A DNA stretch of 64,000 bases from the NCBI GenBank assembly GCA_002786025.1, contig NHNW01000002.1:372001-436000 (forward strand), written 5' to 3'. This document shows positions 22,189 to 34,811 of this stretch, one piece after another. The translations under genes were made by a program, and so were the position numbers. Source of the DNA: Zasmidium citrigriseum. Lineage: Eukaryota > Ascomycota > Dothideomycetes > Mycosphaerellales > Mycosphaerellaceae. The notes under the pieces were generated by a model that saw only the letters and a program-made list of their open reading frames with translations, was not told where the DNA came from and did not search any database. Numbering within the stretch: position 1 is the first letter of the stretch; each line of letters starts with the position of its first letter.

Positions 22189-24731
22189 ATGGATCTAGGA
22201 CTGCGATCGTCTGCGTACGAGAAGGTGCAGCATGAAAGCTATGATGGCGATGGGTATGAGGTGGAACTCACGGCGCTGCCCAAGTTACGGTAAGTTGCTC
22301 GACTGTGCATCATCTTCCATCGCTCTTCTCGCAGGGCTGAGGATGGCACTGCTCGTATTCGGCCTCCGCGTGTTTGAGATAGACCACTGCTTGCACCTGA
22401 AGACTGACGTAGAACAGGACATCAAGCTATGCTTCGACATCCAAGAATGCCGACTGGAAGGATGGCTTCAACGACAACGACCAGGAATCTTTGATCCACC
22501 ATGCTCGATCAATATCAGGCTTCGACTTGAAAGGCGGTGATCACACAGCGTATCAGCTCGCTCACACTCCGTCCTTCGCGACATCCAATAGAGAGAAGAA
22601 GCGAAGACTCCAAGGATGGCACTTCGGCGTTTCGCTTTCTGCATGGACCGCATCTACCGTTCTCCTGCTCAACTTGATCTTCACCATCGTAGCAGCGGTG
22701 CAGTTCGGGACTACAGGTGGCGTAGGAACGGCTTTCGATGGCTCGTGCGACTACGTCAATCACGTAACGACATGGCTACATGTTGTCATTAACGGCCTGT
22801 CCTCAGTACTTCTCTCGGCGTCAAACTACACGATGCAAGCCCTGTCGGCCCCTACGAGACAAGAGGTTGACCGAGCGCATGCCAAAGGCGACTGGATGGA
22901 CATTGGCGTCGCCTCAGTCCGCAACCTATTCAAAATCAAGTGGCAACGAGTGGTAGCCTGGTGGGTACTGGCCATGTCGAGCATCCCCATCCATCTCCTC
23001 TACAACTCAGCGATCTTCAAGACCATCGATACAAACCAATACTGGGCCGTGGTTGCGAACCCGCAGTGGCTCAAAGGCGACAATTTCACTCTCAACCTCA
23101 CCTGGGCAGATGCTCCAGCCGGTTCCTCCCTCGAGTACATAACCCCTCCCTACCAGCAAGGATACCTCAATGACCTCCAATCTCTCTTTGGCAACGCCAC
23201 GGAGCACTGGAATGCGACCGCGTTCAAGAACATGACCAATGCCGAGTGCATCCAGACATACGGCCAGAACTTTGTCTCGGGGTTCAACCACGTCCTGGCG
23301 GTGACCAGCGACACCGGAACGTCGCCGAATCATACGATGTTCTATTGGTATGAGTCCGACGGGGCGGTGTTCTCGACGCCGAACTACTGGTGGATGTGTG
23401 CTGCAGATTATAACTCTTCCAGCGGCATGAGTTGTGATACCAAGAAGCTCAAGCAAGACGCTGAGTCGTGGGTTATCAACGGGAAGAAGATCGACTATTG
23501 CATCAGTCAGCTGGAACCGGCGCATTGTACGTTGGGATTCTCGTTGCAAGTCTTGATTGCGGTCATTGTTTGTAACGCACTGAAGAGCGCCGCCATGTTC
23601 TGGACTCTATATCGACAGAAAGACGTTACGCTCGTGACGATTGGGGATGCCATAGCCAGCTACTTGGACCGACCGGACGAGATCACGAAAGGCAGATGTC
23701 TCATGTCGAGGACCGATATCAAGAGCTGGAAGGCGGAAGGTACAAAGGACCAACCAAACACTAAACCTCTGCCAAAGACGTTCTTTGACCAGAACTACCC
23801 CCGCTGGTTTTCGGCTGCAAGCTGGAAGCGATGGGTCGTGACCTTTACCCTTATAGCCATCGCCATCATCGTTTCGATATCTCTGCTCGTCACAGGAGTT
23901 GAGAACCTCTCGCCTACGAATGCCTTCTCGATTGGATTTGGATCTATTGACTCCCGGGCCTTGATTGGGACGTCTCTTCCTGAAGGCGGTGGAGGAGGTC
24001 TAGTGGCTGCGATTCTGCTAGCCAATTGTCCGCAGGCCATTGTCTCTTTCTTATATCTGCTATACAATGGTCTACTTACATCCATGCTCTTGGCTAGAGT
24101 GAGTATTCCCGCTGAACCTCAAGACTATATGCTAATGGACGGACAGGAATGGGCACAATACGCCATCCGACGAAAAGCCCTCCGCGTTACATCTCCCCAC
24201 GGTAGCCAACGCTCCACCTACTACCTCCAACTCCCCCTTCGCTATAGCGCACCACTTCTCATCATCTCGGCGACTCTTCACTGGGTCATCTCCCAGAGCA
24301 TTTTCCTCGCGCTCATCGCGCAGTACAACGATGGCGAGGAAAGTAGCCAAGGCGACGTCACGCAGGTCGGATACTCCTGTCCGCCCATCGTCGTGGCCAT
24401 CCTCATTGGCGCATTGCTCTCTGCCGTAGCGATCGGGATGGGCTTTCAACGGTTCAAGAGTCAGATGCCCGTGGCGAGCTCGTGCTCGGTTGCTATTGCG
24501 GCGGCTTGTCATCGACCCAAAGAGGATCTTGATGCGGCGTATTTGCCGGTACAGTGGGGCGAGGTTAGGAGGGATATTGGGGTCGGGAATGGGATGGAGG
24601 AGACGGGGCATTGCTGTTTTACGAGTTTGGCTGTGGAGCCGTTGGTTGGTGGGAGGATGTATGCTGGAGATATTGCGGTGATTGAGGAGGCGAGTATACG
24701 ACAGAGACGGGTACGGACAGCTGACAGGTAA
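22189..24731 (+). CDS. DUF6536 family multi-pass membrane protein
   Basis: Three exons (22189-22289, 22418-24098, 24147-24731) give 788 aa. The first intron is 128 nt with GTAAGT and a CTGAC branch near the acceptor; the second is 48 nt with GTGAGT and GCTAATG. The second is a multiple of three and stop-free, and removing it joins MLLAR to EWAQYA, the usual family sequence. Family features: a first helix after GWHFGVSLSAW, the FDGSCDYVNHVTTWLHVVIN segment with a conserved Cys, NYTMQALSAPTR, a large N-glycosylation-rich loop and several C-terminal helices, ending in the HCCFTSLAVEPLVGGRMYAG block. The function of the family is unknown. Confidence 0.85.
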
Positions 24732-25190
24732 TAGCAGTAATGAATCTCTCCTCGACAATACCCCAGTAACAGATTAGATTCCATGAACATGAAGTTTCAG
24801 TCAGACGCAACGAAGCTCAGAACAGCCGACCTCTTGAAGAATCATCGTCTGGCTCGGCGAAACCACAGCTGATCTGATTCTGCAACTGAAATGGCTACAC
24901 AGTCTTAGGCCTGTCGATCTCATCTCCCGATCGCTTGACTACGCTACGCAATCTCTCTATCGGCTTATCTATGTACGATCAGACGAGCGAGAAAGATCGT
25001 CGCTTGTGAACAAGAGGATAACAAGGTGAATGTCGGCTTATTGGCCTTCACATGCCGATGCTTCTTTAGCGTGATTCACCCAGCACGGATCAACCCTTAA
25101 ATTTTGCGCCTCGACTTTGAATACGCCTAATTCCTTGACCGCCCCTCGAATTGTTAGACAGCTGCACAACACCAGGCACCAGGACACGCC
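24732..25190. other. intergenic region
   Basis: About 460 bp with no recognisable element. Confidence 0.4.
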
Positions 25191-26060
25191 ATGGACGAGT
25201 CGGACGACGTCTTCCCCTTCTTCAAGCTTCCGCGCGAGCTGCGCGACACCATCTACGGCCATCTGACGAGACGAAGTCGAGTGCAAGCCATCGTGAAGCC
25301 CTCGACAGACTATCCCGGCGCCGACTTGACACTCGCGAATATCTGGCACCCCACTCTGCTCCTCGTCAGCAAGCAATTTCACAACGAGTACTTCGAAGAG
25401 GTTTGCAAGCGCCGGGTTACGTGCTGCGTCGTGGTCCAACACTCCCGGCCAGCGGGCTTCGAACAAGCTCCAACAAATCCGGACTACCTCATGCGTTGCC
25501 TCGCCCATTTGAGCTGCTTCTACATTGGCTCCTGTATCACGAGTGCGTGGAGTGTCGGTACGTCTGTGGGCCACGCCTTTGTCCTTGTCTCTTTCTTGTG
25601 GCAAGGGTACAGGATCGCGAGCGCAAACTAAGCTAATATGCTCACACCAGATCGATACAAGACCACGCTAGAATCCTGCATATCGGCCCTTGTCGCCTCT
25701 ATGCCTCAGCTGAAGTCCTTCAACGAGTTCTTCTATACCGGCCGCCGCGCGTACGAGATCTTTGTTCAACTGGGCCAACGCGAAGCGCTCGAGATCCTCC
25801 ACGGCGAATACGAAGGCGCTCTTGATACTGTGAAGCGGCACACGATGTCTGGGCATAAGATACAGCGCGGTACCGAGCTCTACGTGAAAGGTCCCCTTTA
25901 CTGTGACCTGCAGACTCGGAAGCCTTGTGCCGAAGCTGGGATCAAGTACTATGCTCGTCGTGTGCGTAACGAGGACGAGAAGCCAGAGCACTTGTGGTAC
26001 GGGTATCGCCTGGAAACTGTTTCGACAGGGGAGTTCGATGTCAAGGGCTGGCTGTCGTAG
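25191..26060 (+). CDS. F-box-like protein, plus-strand member of a convergent paralogous pair
   Basis: Two exons (25191-25557, 25651-26060; 93-nt intron, GTACGT donor, CACCAG acceptor) give 258 aa. The N-terminal FFKLPRELRDTIYGHL matches the F-box-like start of many fungal proteins of unknown function, which may bind Skp1 in SCF ubiquitin ligases. The rest (HPTLLLVSKQFHNEYFEEV, PQLKSFNEFFY, EHLWYGYRLE) is shared with the gene at 26622-27427, and the intron falls at the same place in both (before DRYKTTLES here, DNYITTFES there). The protein is shorter than most F-box proteins and has no recognised substrate-binding repeat. Confidence 0.78.
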
Positions 26061-26621
26061 CTCTCAAGGCTGCCATCTGCCGTCTAGTGGACGATTCCCG
26101 GCATTGATGGCTTGGTCAATCGCTGCTTGAGCGAGAGAGAACATGCTTGGGAAGCTTTGGGCTCGAGGTCGAAGACTAGCTTCTGAGGGCTGTTTCGAAT
26201 TCGGAGAATGGCATCAAGAGCTACTGTCGATACTCGGTCCCCTGGCATCCGCTTCCTCGCCCATGGACGCAAACGTTGATCGATGGCTCCGTCAATACTT
26301 TACTGAGTGAGAAAAGACGTTAACGAATGGTCGGAGACACGCGGAGTCGGGATGGTCTCTTCTACAATGTGCAAATGGAAATGAAATTCTCGATGCTGCC
26401 AGAGTAATACAATAGAAGAATTCGTACTACTGGGAGACAACCAAGTTTGAGTAATCCATGAGCTCCTGATGCCTCACTATGCAATGCGAGCGCAGATACA
26501 AATAGTGACGCTGCCCTGCCCGGGCATTCTCGCTCAATCCAATCCTCAAGGACCCCAGCATCCCGCCGCCTCTTGTCGAGAGAACCCACCTAAAGAACCG
26601 AAACGTCTTCTCTTCTCCTCC
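26061..26621. other. intergenic region between convergent paralogues
   Basis: About 560 bp holding the two 3' ends. No gene is supported. Confidence 0.45.
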
Positions 26622-27427
26622 TCAATCCTCCACATTAACCCCCGTAGCGACCGTCACAAGCTCAAACCCATACCACAAATACTCCTCCTTCTCCATTCCC
26701 ATCCTCGGAACCGCGCGATGAACGACCCACTCCGTGGGATGAATCTTGCGACTCGGAGAGTCGCTAAACAGACTTCCCGTAAGCAGGATGTCGATGTTGT
26801 GGACAGGAGCCTTCTTGGACGTGCAGTGGCGACTGATGGCCCCGTTGACGATCTCGTTCTTGCCGAGGATGACTTGAAGGACCTGATGTTTGTCGCTGGA
26901 CAGCATGAAGTACTCGAATGCGACTCGGTTGATGAGGAAAGTCGTACGGATGCGGTTGAGTTGTGGGAGACAGGCGAGCAGGCCGGAGACTTTCGACTCG
27001 AAGGTTGTGATGTAGTTGTCTATGTAGCGTTAGCAGGGTTGTTTGAGGCATTTGCCTGCCTGTACGTACCTAGATGCCGTGGATGACGAATGCCCACAAC
27101 GAGATCCATCTTGCGGACGCGAGATAGACATGCAAGGAGTGAGCCTGGATTTGGAATCAGGGTCGTAGGGGCCTCTCTGTCTGAGTTGAAGGCGATTCTG
27201 GCTGCGAGTTGGTTTGGGACGACTTCTTCGAGGTATTCGTCCTCGAATTGCTTGTTGACGAGGAGAAGTCGAGGGATGAAGACTCGATGGACTCTGATGT
27301 GGGTTGGAAGGTCTTGTGGTTTGGGTTGTATGAGGGCGGAGCCGCCGTTGCGCCGGTCGACCACGAGGAGGTTGTAGATCATGTTGCGCAATTCCTTGGG
27401 GAGGCCGAAGAAGTCGAAGGTAGACAT
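26622..27427 (-). CDS. F-box-like protein, minus-strand member of a convergent paralogous pair
   Basis: Two exons (27427-27070, 27019-26622; 50-nt intron with GTACGT donor, GCTAACG branch and CATAG acceptor) give 251 aa. It begins MSTFDFFGLPKELRNMIYN, the same F-box-like opening as its neighbour, and shares FIPRLLLVNKQFEDEYLEEV, PQLNRIRTTFL and EYLWYGFELVTV. The intron has the same position and phase as in the paralogue. The function is unknown; a role as a ubiquitin-ligase adaptor is only a family-based possibility. Confidence 0.78.
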
Positions 27428-28461
27428 GGTGGGTTGAGCAGATCTGCTTCGATGGAGAGTTGATGGCGGAGGAGAAGCCGGTTTTGAGGTACGGTGGCTT
27501 GGTCCAGGATGCTGCGAAGAAGAGTTGATAGTGGTGAGGAGAGGAGGCAGCTGGCCTTAAGTATCTGGGCATCTTGTGCAGTTGCGATCTATACAGAATA
27601 TTAACTTGAATATAAACGGCTGTGAGTGAAGTAATTTCATCAAAATGCCGGTGAATGGTCAGATACTTATTGCTTGAATCCGGGTTTGCTTGTGTGAAGC
27701 TTGTGTGAAGCAGCAAACAACCAACCAAAAGACGCTAAGTGAATTAGCGTTGCATGTGAAGGTCGGTAAGCCGACATTTATCCGACGCTCTGCTGAACCG
27801 CAGTCTCGAGGCTGCTTCAATACTTCGCGACCGACCATGTACTCATGGAGTCGTGGCCAAAAGGATTAGTCCGCAAAGGGGGGCACTTTAGCAGCAGGAT
27901 GAAGTTGAGGCTTGCTGGAGATGGGGACAAGCCGAACGAGTTGTTGTATGCTCCCATAGCCAAAGGCGGACAGAGGCATCACATGTCGACGAATCGAAGA
28001 CTCTCTGGCCCCAAGTGTTCGACCATGATCAGTCGTCATTCTCGAGGACGACCCTCGATCTGTACGTCCCAGGATACCTTCACTCGTACCTCGAGCTAAG
28101 CCCTTTCCGGTGTACGAAGAAGACGCTAGTGGCGTCACGAATCCGCTCGTGATTGGTCGCACCGAGCCGTTCGGCCTTTCGCCTTCAAGTGTCGGATAGA
28201 GAATCCTTCCGGTCCTTTGGTATGGCGTGGCAGCTTTTCTCTGTTTTGTCCGTATAGTGCTGCTTCGCGGCTTCGCGCTCCAGGCGCTCCGTTGAATGTT
28301 GCCCACAACGGACATAGCGTTAGTCGAGTAGGAGAAGGGCGAAGAAGGCGAGAGAGCACAAGACTGGAGTACTTATATGCATGGTATAGCACCTGTAAAT
28401 CCTCAGGAGCAAAATACATCATCTCGTCCAAGCACATCCAACTCAAACTCACAGCTTCACC
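27428..28461. other. divergent intergenic region
   Basis: About 1 kb between the minus-strand F-box-like gene and the NmrA-type gene. A 149-codon minus-strand frame (27866-28315) has no known domain and no convincing start, and is not called. Confidence 0.45.
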
Positions 28462-29457
28462 ATGTCTACCACCAAAATCGCCATCGCCGGTCTACCAGGC
28501 AAAATGGGCCGCCTCATCGCCCAGTCTCTCCTGACCCACCACCCAAACATCACTATCCACGGCATCGTCCGCTCGCCCTCCAAAGTCGATGCCTCCCTCA
28601 CCTCCAACCACAACGTCAAAATCTTCCAAGCCGCCTCAGACGATCCTGAGGCTCTTCGCAAAGCCCTCGCCGGCGTCGACATCTGCATCTGCACCTATCT
28701 CGGCGACGACAATCTCATGGTTGAAGGTCAAAAGACGCTGATCGACGCCTGCATCGCCTCTAACGTGCCGCGGTACATGGCATCGGATTACAGTTTCCAT
28801 TTCCCGGGGTTGAACATGAGGGATCATCCAGCGAAGGATTTCCATTTGAAGGTTGCGGCGTATTTGGAGGAAAAGGAGGCCGAGGGAAAGATCAAAGCGG
28901 TGCATGTGCTGAATGGGGCGTTTATGGAGGTTGTGTTTTCGCCTTTCATTGGGTATTTCCAGGCCGAGGAGGGCAATGGAAAGGGGGGATTTAAGTATTT
29001 TGGGACTGGGGATGAGGGTTTGGAGATGACGAGTATGCGGGATACGGCGCGGTTCGTTGCGGAGGTTGCAATGGATCCTACTGCGAATGGGTATCGAAAT
29101 GGTAAGTGGAGCATCCCTGCATAAGATCGGATGTCTTGCTGACGGCTTGCAGTCTTGGGCGACACGAAATCCGTCCAAGAGCTGGCCAAGGTGTACGAGG
29201 AGGTGTATAGCGTGACTCCAGCGATCCAATGCCAGGGCTCCCTTAACGACCTCCAGAAGAAGATGCGGCAGGCGTTCGAGAAAGAGCCAGCGAATGTGTT
29301 CGCTTGGATGGGGATGCACTACCAGTATTACATGGCCAATGGGTCCACAAAGCTGGGCAAGACCGAGAATGAGCGACTGGGAGAGAATCCTCAAGATGTC
29401 AAGGCATTCTTGGAGAGCCTGCCCAGGGAGAAGTTGGCAATGAGTTACATGTTGTAG
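28462..29457 (+). CDS. NmrA/isoflavone-reductase-like NAD(P)-binding protein
   Basis: Two exons (28462-29101, 29153-29457; 51-nt intron, GTAAGT donor, CTGAC branch) give 314 aa, the usual length of the family. The dinucleotide site is IAGLPGKMGRLIA near the N-terminus, followed by GIVRSPSK (a likely NADP-phosphate-contacting Arg) and DICICTYLGDDNL. RYMASDYSFHF corresponds to the segment holding the active or degenerate site in atypical short-chain dehydrogenases. Members are either reductases of secondary metabolites or redox-sensing regulators such as NmrA; which one applies cannot be told here. The Zn2Cys6 gene on the other strand ends only 60 bp away. Confidence 0.85.
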
Positions 29458-29517
29458 TTCATAGCGTCAACGAGCCAGAAGTTCCAGCTTGATGCAAGAT
29501 CCAAATCAAAAGCCAGA

Positions 29518-30873
29518 CTAGCGATTGCTCTCCAAGTCATATCCACAGATTTTGGCGGGGAACGTCAGAAGAGCCCGTATCCGGCTGTCTTGACTCTGCT
29601 CCAGATGGCGGCAGATCCGCGTGCATTCGATCTTCGCTGTCAACGAGATCCACCACTGATCGAATTTGTTACTGAACAGTGCTAGCCAGTAAGCCAGAAC
29701 CAAGAGCGCTCCCTCATCGTCGGCTTTTAGTCCGTTGATACACGCGGGACTCGCATTCACGATGAATGCAAGGAAGCAGTCGAGGTCTTGGTCCGCGGTA
29801 TCCAGGTAGAAGAGTCTGTCAAGCATCGCGATCTGCGCTTGAGTCTCCGCAGCGGAATTTGACCCAAGTCCGCAGAGATCTTTGAATGATTCAGTGGTAC
29901 TTGCTGGCAGCTGAGATCCAGAATGTCCAGTATCATCAGGGAAGAAGTAGTGCCATTTGTCGAACTCTTCAATTAACGGGCGCCAGACGCCGGTCTCTAA
30001 TCTTGAGCGAAGGCTGGGAGTGTCCATAAGAGTTCGAATGCCTTGCATTGACATTATCCACGTGGGTCCATCGTCGTCTTGAATGGAGACATGCTCAGAG
30101 GCCTTTGGAGTTTTGATAAACGCCAACATGGCATGAAGCAGGCCAGAAGCGAAGATTGCATCCGCATCCTCATTCTCTAGGTTGTTCACGATTGCCGAGG
30201 AATACATTCCTAGCGAATGATGGTAGTGTAATGTCGACGCAATCCAGTATTTCTTCCTCTCTTCCCCGACACTTCGCATCGCGGCGAGGTGTGCTGCAGA
30301 TATGGCGATGATGGCGTGTACCAGATGGGCAGCACTCAATGCCAGACGAATACCGTGCTCTTGGAAGATTCTTTGACATGTTGGAGATCCTAGCCAAGGC
30401 TCTTGAAAAGTAGCGAAATGATCGATGACTTCCAGTGCGTGGTTTCGTTTGTACACCGCCGTTTCCGCCAGCTCTACACAAGGCGCATTGCTCTCGATCA
30501 ATACCTGCATGATCCGCGAGCTAATTGCAGGGTCGGATGTCACGCCATGCTGGCTCTTCTCCACCTCGCTGGTAACTGGACGCACTGGTGATGTTCGCGA
30601 GCCGGTTGGGTATTCGCATTTCAAACATTTGTCACGGCATTGGGAACATTCTGGGACTTCCTCATTGCACTATCGATAGTCAGCTTTTGAGTCGGTGTTA
30701 CAAGGGATTGGCATTTGGACCTTAACCCGTCGTTGCTTACAGGCAATGCAACCCTTGCGGCTCTTGTGATGGAATCGGCGACTGCGAAGTCCGTTCTCAT
30801 TGTAGAGAGACAGCTCGTTCTTCGACCTGGTACCAGGCTGCTCAACAACCCAAGCAAGTGGAGTCTGCTTCAT
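29518..30873 (-). CDS. Zn2Cys6 transcription factor
   Basis: Two exons (30873-30721, 30669-29518; 51-nt intron) give 434 aa. Splicing completes the binuclear zinc cluster CX2CX6CX6CX2CX6C starting at Cys42 (CIACKQRRVK joined to CNEEVPECSQC), followed by CEYP. The intron sits between the second and third cysteines and has an unusual GTCCAA donor but a good GCTGAC branch. The rest is the fungal-specific regulatory region (SAAHLVHAIIAISAAHLAA, SSAIVNNLENEDADAIF). An upstream mini-exon (ATGGCAGTT followed by GTGAGT) could replace the first residues. Convergent with the NmrA-type gene, which it might regulate (inference). Confidence 0.87.
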
Positions 30874-31145
30874 GTCAGTCACACGCGTTGAAACGAGATT
30901 CGAGCAAACTCACAACTGCCATAATCTCTGCGCTGCTCTCAGGGATCGAATTTCCCGCTGCCTGAAGTCGACAATATTGACTGCTCTACTGACACAGCTT
31001 CAAAGAGTGGTTCAGGAAGCTGAATGATGTCTGCTTGAGACCGTTAGGTAAGCACTGTTGCCGGCACGCTTTCAAGCCCGAAGCCGGTCCCCCAATCAGA
31101 CTGAGCAATACCACCGGCACGGCAGTGAATGTAAAGCCGGCCCAG

Positions 31146-32704
31146 CTAGGCGGATTTCTGCTCTTTCTGACGACGACGTATGAGTTCACCCAAAGGCACA
31201 TCGTCCTCATCGTAAAAGTCCGCCACTTCGTCCACGCCAAAATCGGCCAGACGCTCGCCTTCTTTATTTCGCCAGCCCTCTTCGCCGGCATCGTCTTTGA
31301 CAGCTTTCCGTCCACGGGGTTCTGGTTCTTCTCCTTCAGACTCAGCATCAGTCACAATCGCATCTTCACCATCGACGAATGGATCAGAGCCTCGACGAGT
31401 CGCTTCCTCAAGTCGTTCATGGAATGGACGTCTTTTCACAATGTACTCTCCGTCGGCATCTTCATATCTTGCGATGTCGGCTGCTTGTCTCTTCTTGAAT
31501 CCATCGATGTCCCATGGTTTCGTGAACCCGTCTCCGACTAAGTTGACACGCGGCGCTCTGTACAGCCTATCTGGATCGGGAGGAGGCCATGGCTTGCTTG
31601 GGTCTGTACATATGTCAGCTCGCAGCAGGATCACGACGGAAAGTATACGGACCATCGATCTCATTGTGCTCGAACGAGATTCCACTTTCGACGCCCGGGC
31701 TTTGTGAAAACGGCCAAAACCAGGCAAGAGGATTCCAGGTGCCCATGCCTTGACAGATATTTGACAAGATGCCCACATCCCAGGGAAACTCCTGATGCTC
31801 GATGCGGACTTTCGCTCCATCAGGTCCGTCGAGGAAGCCACCGAGTACGCGAGCTCGTCGTAGCAAGGCATGGTGACGTTCAATCTCCCATCCCTCGATC
31901 GTCCAGGTGTTGACCGCAAGCGACCAGAGAGTACGCCCCAGGAGCAACGTGAGCATGAAGAGTATGGCGGAGTTCACCACGCATAGGATGAAGAGATGGC
32001 CTAGTTGGAACGTGGATGGTCCGAGATACTGTGGACAGTCATTAACAAAAGCCGTCAAATACTTCGTCGTGAGGAATACATACGCTAGGTAATCGGCGCT
32101 TCTCCCACAATATCGAGGCTCGAATGTACAGAAAGTACTCCAGATAGGACATTGATGCCACAGTGTAAACCAAGAAGCGTATGAAATGAGGAATGGTGAC
32201 GTGAGAGACGCAATTTGCTGGAAGCTTGTTACCTACCGTTTTAAGAGCAGACTTGGGATGACCTACCTGTCCAGACGCAGTGATGATCCATTTTCATCAC
32301 ACATCTGATAGGTTCAGCGCACTACCTTCAGAGCTTCATCGACTTAAGACCACTCACCGTTTGCAGGTCTTGCAATGATGAGCTCGCGGCGGTTTGAATG
32401 CCTCGCACCTCCTACACCAGCGATTGCTCTGCACTGCAGCGCGAGCGGCAGACTTTCGTGAGTCTGATCCACTGTCTTGCAGTCTCTCCTGCCAGTCTTT
32501 CGGTATCCTTCCGGGATCGGTGAAGCATGTTCTCCAGTAACATATGAGCAAACACGCCACGAGCGTGTTGAACGTATACGCGTCTCCCTTCCGTAGTGGT
32601 CCGGGCTCGATGTAGTTGAATAGCCACTGAGAAGTATAGGCCAGAAATGCCACCAGCACCGTCACTCCGGGTGGCGACAGTCGCTGAAGCGTGGTGGAAT
32701 CCAT
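31146..32704 (-). CDS. pfa4: DHHC palmitoyltransferase PFA4
   Basis: ER membrane protein S-acyltransferase; the yeast homologue palmitoylates chitin synthase Chs3. Five exons (32704-32358, 32304-32267, 32217-32084, 32028-31653, 31603-31146; introns 49-55 nt) give 450 aa. Four hydrophobic segments flank the cysteine-rich domain, which runs RWCRRCEAFKPPRAHHC, then CVMKMDHHCVWTANCVSH. The catalytic motif is DHHC; the usual Pro after it is Val. The fungal PFA4 tail is present (WPPPDPDRLYRAP and an acidic C-terminus). The second exon is only 38 nt and holds the catalytic motif. The gene shares a 355-bp promoter with the CK2 alpha gene. Confidence 0.93.
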
Positions 32705-33059
32705 GTGATGGTGTTGTTGGTGTTCATGTCGCGTGTCAGGAGACGACGACAACCAGACGCAAGCCAAAAAGAAGGTTCGACACGTGCCGAGCCGCTCGGC
32801 GGGAGTGAATCTGCAAGCCCCACCATCACCAGCGCCGCCGCCAACAACCTCACCAGTCCGCCCCCTCCAGCCATACCCACCCACCACAGTCCTCACTCCG
32901 CCGCCAATACCGCCCGACGGGGGACGTCGCTTCGACCCTCCGCCCTCTCGATCATCGCGCCCACACAGACCGTATCCATAGCATCGCATACTACCGCCGC
33001 GATCGCTGCGACTGAGAACGACATACCAGCGGTGTGTGGAGGCCTCGAGCTTCGCAGCC
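32705..33059. promoter_or_regulatory. bidirectional promoter of pfa4 and CK2 alpha
   Basis: 355 bp separate the two divergent start codons. The stretch is very GC-rich and open in several frames on both strands, but those frames are proline/glycine noise. No single element was recognised. Confidence 0.5.
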
Positions 33060-34222
33060 ATGGCGCGCGTGTACGCCGATGTCAACCAGCAGATGCCCCG
33101 GGCATACTGGGATTATGATAGTGTCAACATCAGCTGGGGCGTCTTGGAGAACTACGAGGTGGTCAAGAAGATCGGTAGGAGCGACACACGTGCTCGAGGT
33201 ATAAATGGCATCTAATGTTGATTAGGACGGGGAAAGTACTCGGAGGTGTTCGAGGGCGTCAACGTGGTTAACTACCAGAAATGCGTCATCAAGGTGCTGA
33301 AGCCGGTCAAGAAGAAGAAGATCAAGCGAGAGATCAAGATCCTGCAAAATCTCTCGGGCGGTCCCAATATTGTCGCGCTCCTCGATGTCGTCCGAGACAG
33401 CCAGTCCAAGACTCCCAGCCTCATATTCGAGCACGTCAACAACACAGACTTCCGAACGCTGTACCCCAAATTCCAGGACTACGACGTACGATACTACATC
33501 TACGAGCTCCTCAAGGCACTGGACTTCTGTCACAGCAAGGGCATCATGCACAGAGACGTCAAGCCTCACAACGTTATGATCGATCATGAGAACCGAAAGC
33601 TGCGCCTGATTGACTGGGGTCTGGCCGAGTTCTACCACGCAGGCACAGAGTACAACGTGAGAGTAGCGTAAGTCAATGTAGAGAGCTGGCGTTCTCAGAG
33701 TCTGACTCCTTTACAGCAGCAGATACTTCAAGGGTCCCGAACTGCTCGTCGATTTTCAAGAATACGACTACAGCCTGGACATGTGGTCACTCGGGGCCAT
33801 GTTTGCGAGCATGATCTTCAGGAAGGAGCCATTCTTCCATGGTAACAGCAACAGTGACCAGCTCGTCAAGATTGCCAAAGTCCTTGGCACAGAAGATCTC
33901 TTTGACTACCTGGACAAGTACGACATCGAGCTCGATGCGCAATACGACGACATCCTGGGGAGATTCCCCAAGAAGAGCTGGCATGCGTTCGTGAATGCTG
34001 AGAACCAACGGTTCGTAAGCAACGAAGCAATCGACTTCCTCGACAAGCTTCTACGATATGACCATCAGGTACGCCTCTGAAAGCCTGGAAGACGATGTAC
34101 TGCGGAGTGCTAACAAGGATTAGGAACGTCTCACCGCAAAGGAGGCCATGGCGCATCCTTACTTTGCGCCTGTGCGACAGGCAGAATACGAGCAGCAGAA
34201 CTCCAACAGTATTCATCAATGA
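33060..34222 (+). CDS. CKA1: casein kinase II catalytic (alpha) subunit
   Basis: Constitutively active Ser/Thr kinase of cytosol and nucleus with very many substrates. Four exons (33060-33174, 33226-33667, 33717-34068, 34124-34222; introns 51, 49 and 55 nt) give 335 aa. Diagnostic CK2 features: glycine loop [11 protein letters not shown] (built across intron 1), the VIK lysine, basic cluster [11 protein letters not shown], catalytic loop [11 protein letters not shown] in place of DFG ([10 protein letters not shown]), [12 protein letters not shown] across intron 2, and [10 protein letters not shown]. The C-terminus is short, ending shortly after the MAHPYF motif. The number in CKA1 is borrowed; fungi may have one or two alpha genes. 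Confidence 0.95.
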
Positions 34223-34811
34223 GTACAAAAAAGACACTTTCCCTGACAGGTGGCTAACAGACGGATTATCTGTTAGGGGAAAGCAGTCAAGAAGAACAGA
34301 CCCATCGACCCGCTCTCGGCGTCGAGTTCCGGCCCATCAACAGACCCACAGCCGACGATTAAAGACCGAGCGGCATTGATTGATACCTTGGGCGGTCGGG
34401 ACGTGTGCGAGCCCAACAACATTGGGCAACCCCCTAGTAGTGATACGAATGGGTCTGCTGCTAAGAGGAACAGATGACCGCGACGAAGATTGGACGTCGT
34501 GGCATGAGAGCGAGCGAGCTTCTTTGATTTACCTTGTTTCGATCGGATGAGCGTTTCGCGGCAAGATTCAACTTGTATGCCATTCAAAGGGTGCTTATTC
34601 TCACAATTCGTAAGGAAAAAGACGCATATGCTAATCGTTCAAGTCATCAATCGTTGCGAGCACGCCCTTTCTTTGTTGCCTGTCACATCCACATCGACGC
34701 GCATCGCGTGTAACGTATGTCTTCTAATGATGTTCGCAGGGGTCGAGAGCGAGAGTAGAGATTGTGCAAAGTCATCATCCGTACAAACTCCTCATGGTCT
34801 CGGGGACTCTT
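34223..34811. other. intergenic region
   Basis: About 590 bp after the CK2 stop. Short overlapping frames only. Confidence 0.45.

Noticed and set aside
27866..28315. 149-codon minus-strand frame upstream of the NmrA-type gene
   Set aside because: No domain and no splice signals linking it to other exons; lies where a promoter is expected.
32733..32981. Proline-rich frames in the pfa4/CK2 promoter
   Set aside because: Open on several frames at once because of GC-rich, low-complexity DNA; no homology and no room for a gene between two divergent starts.
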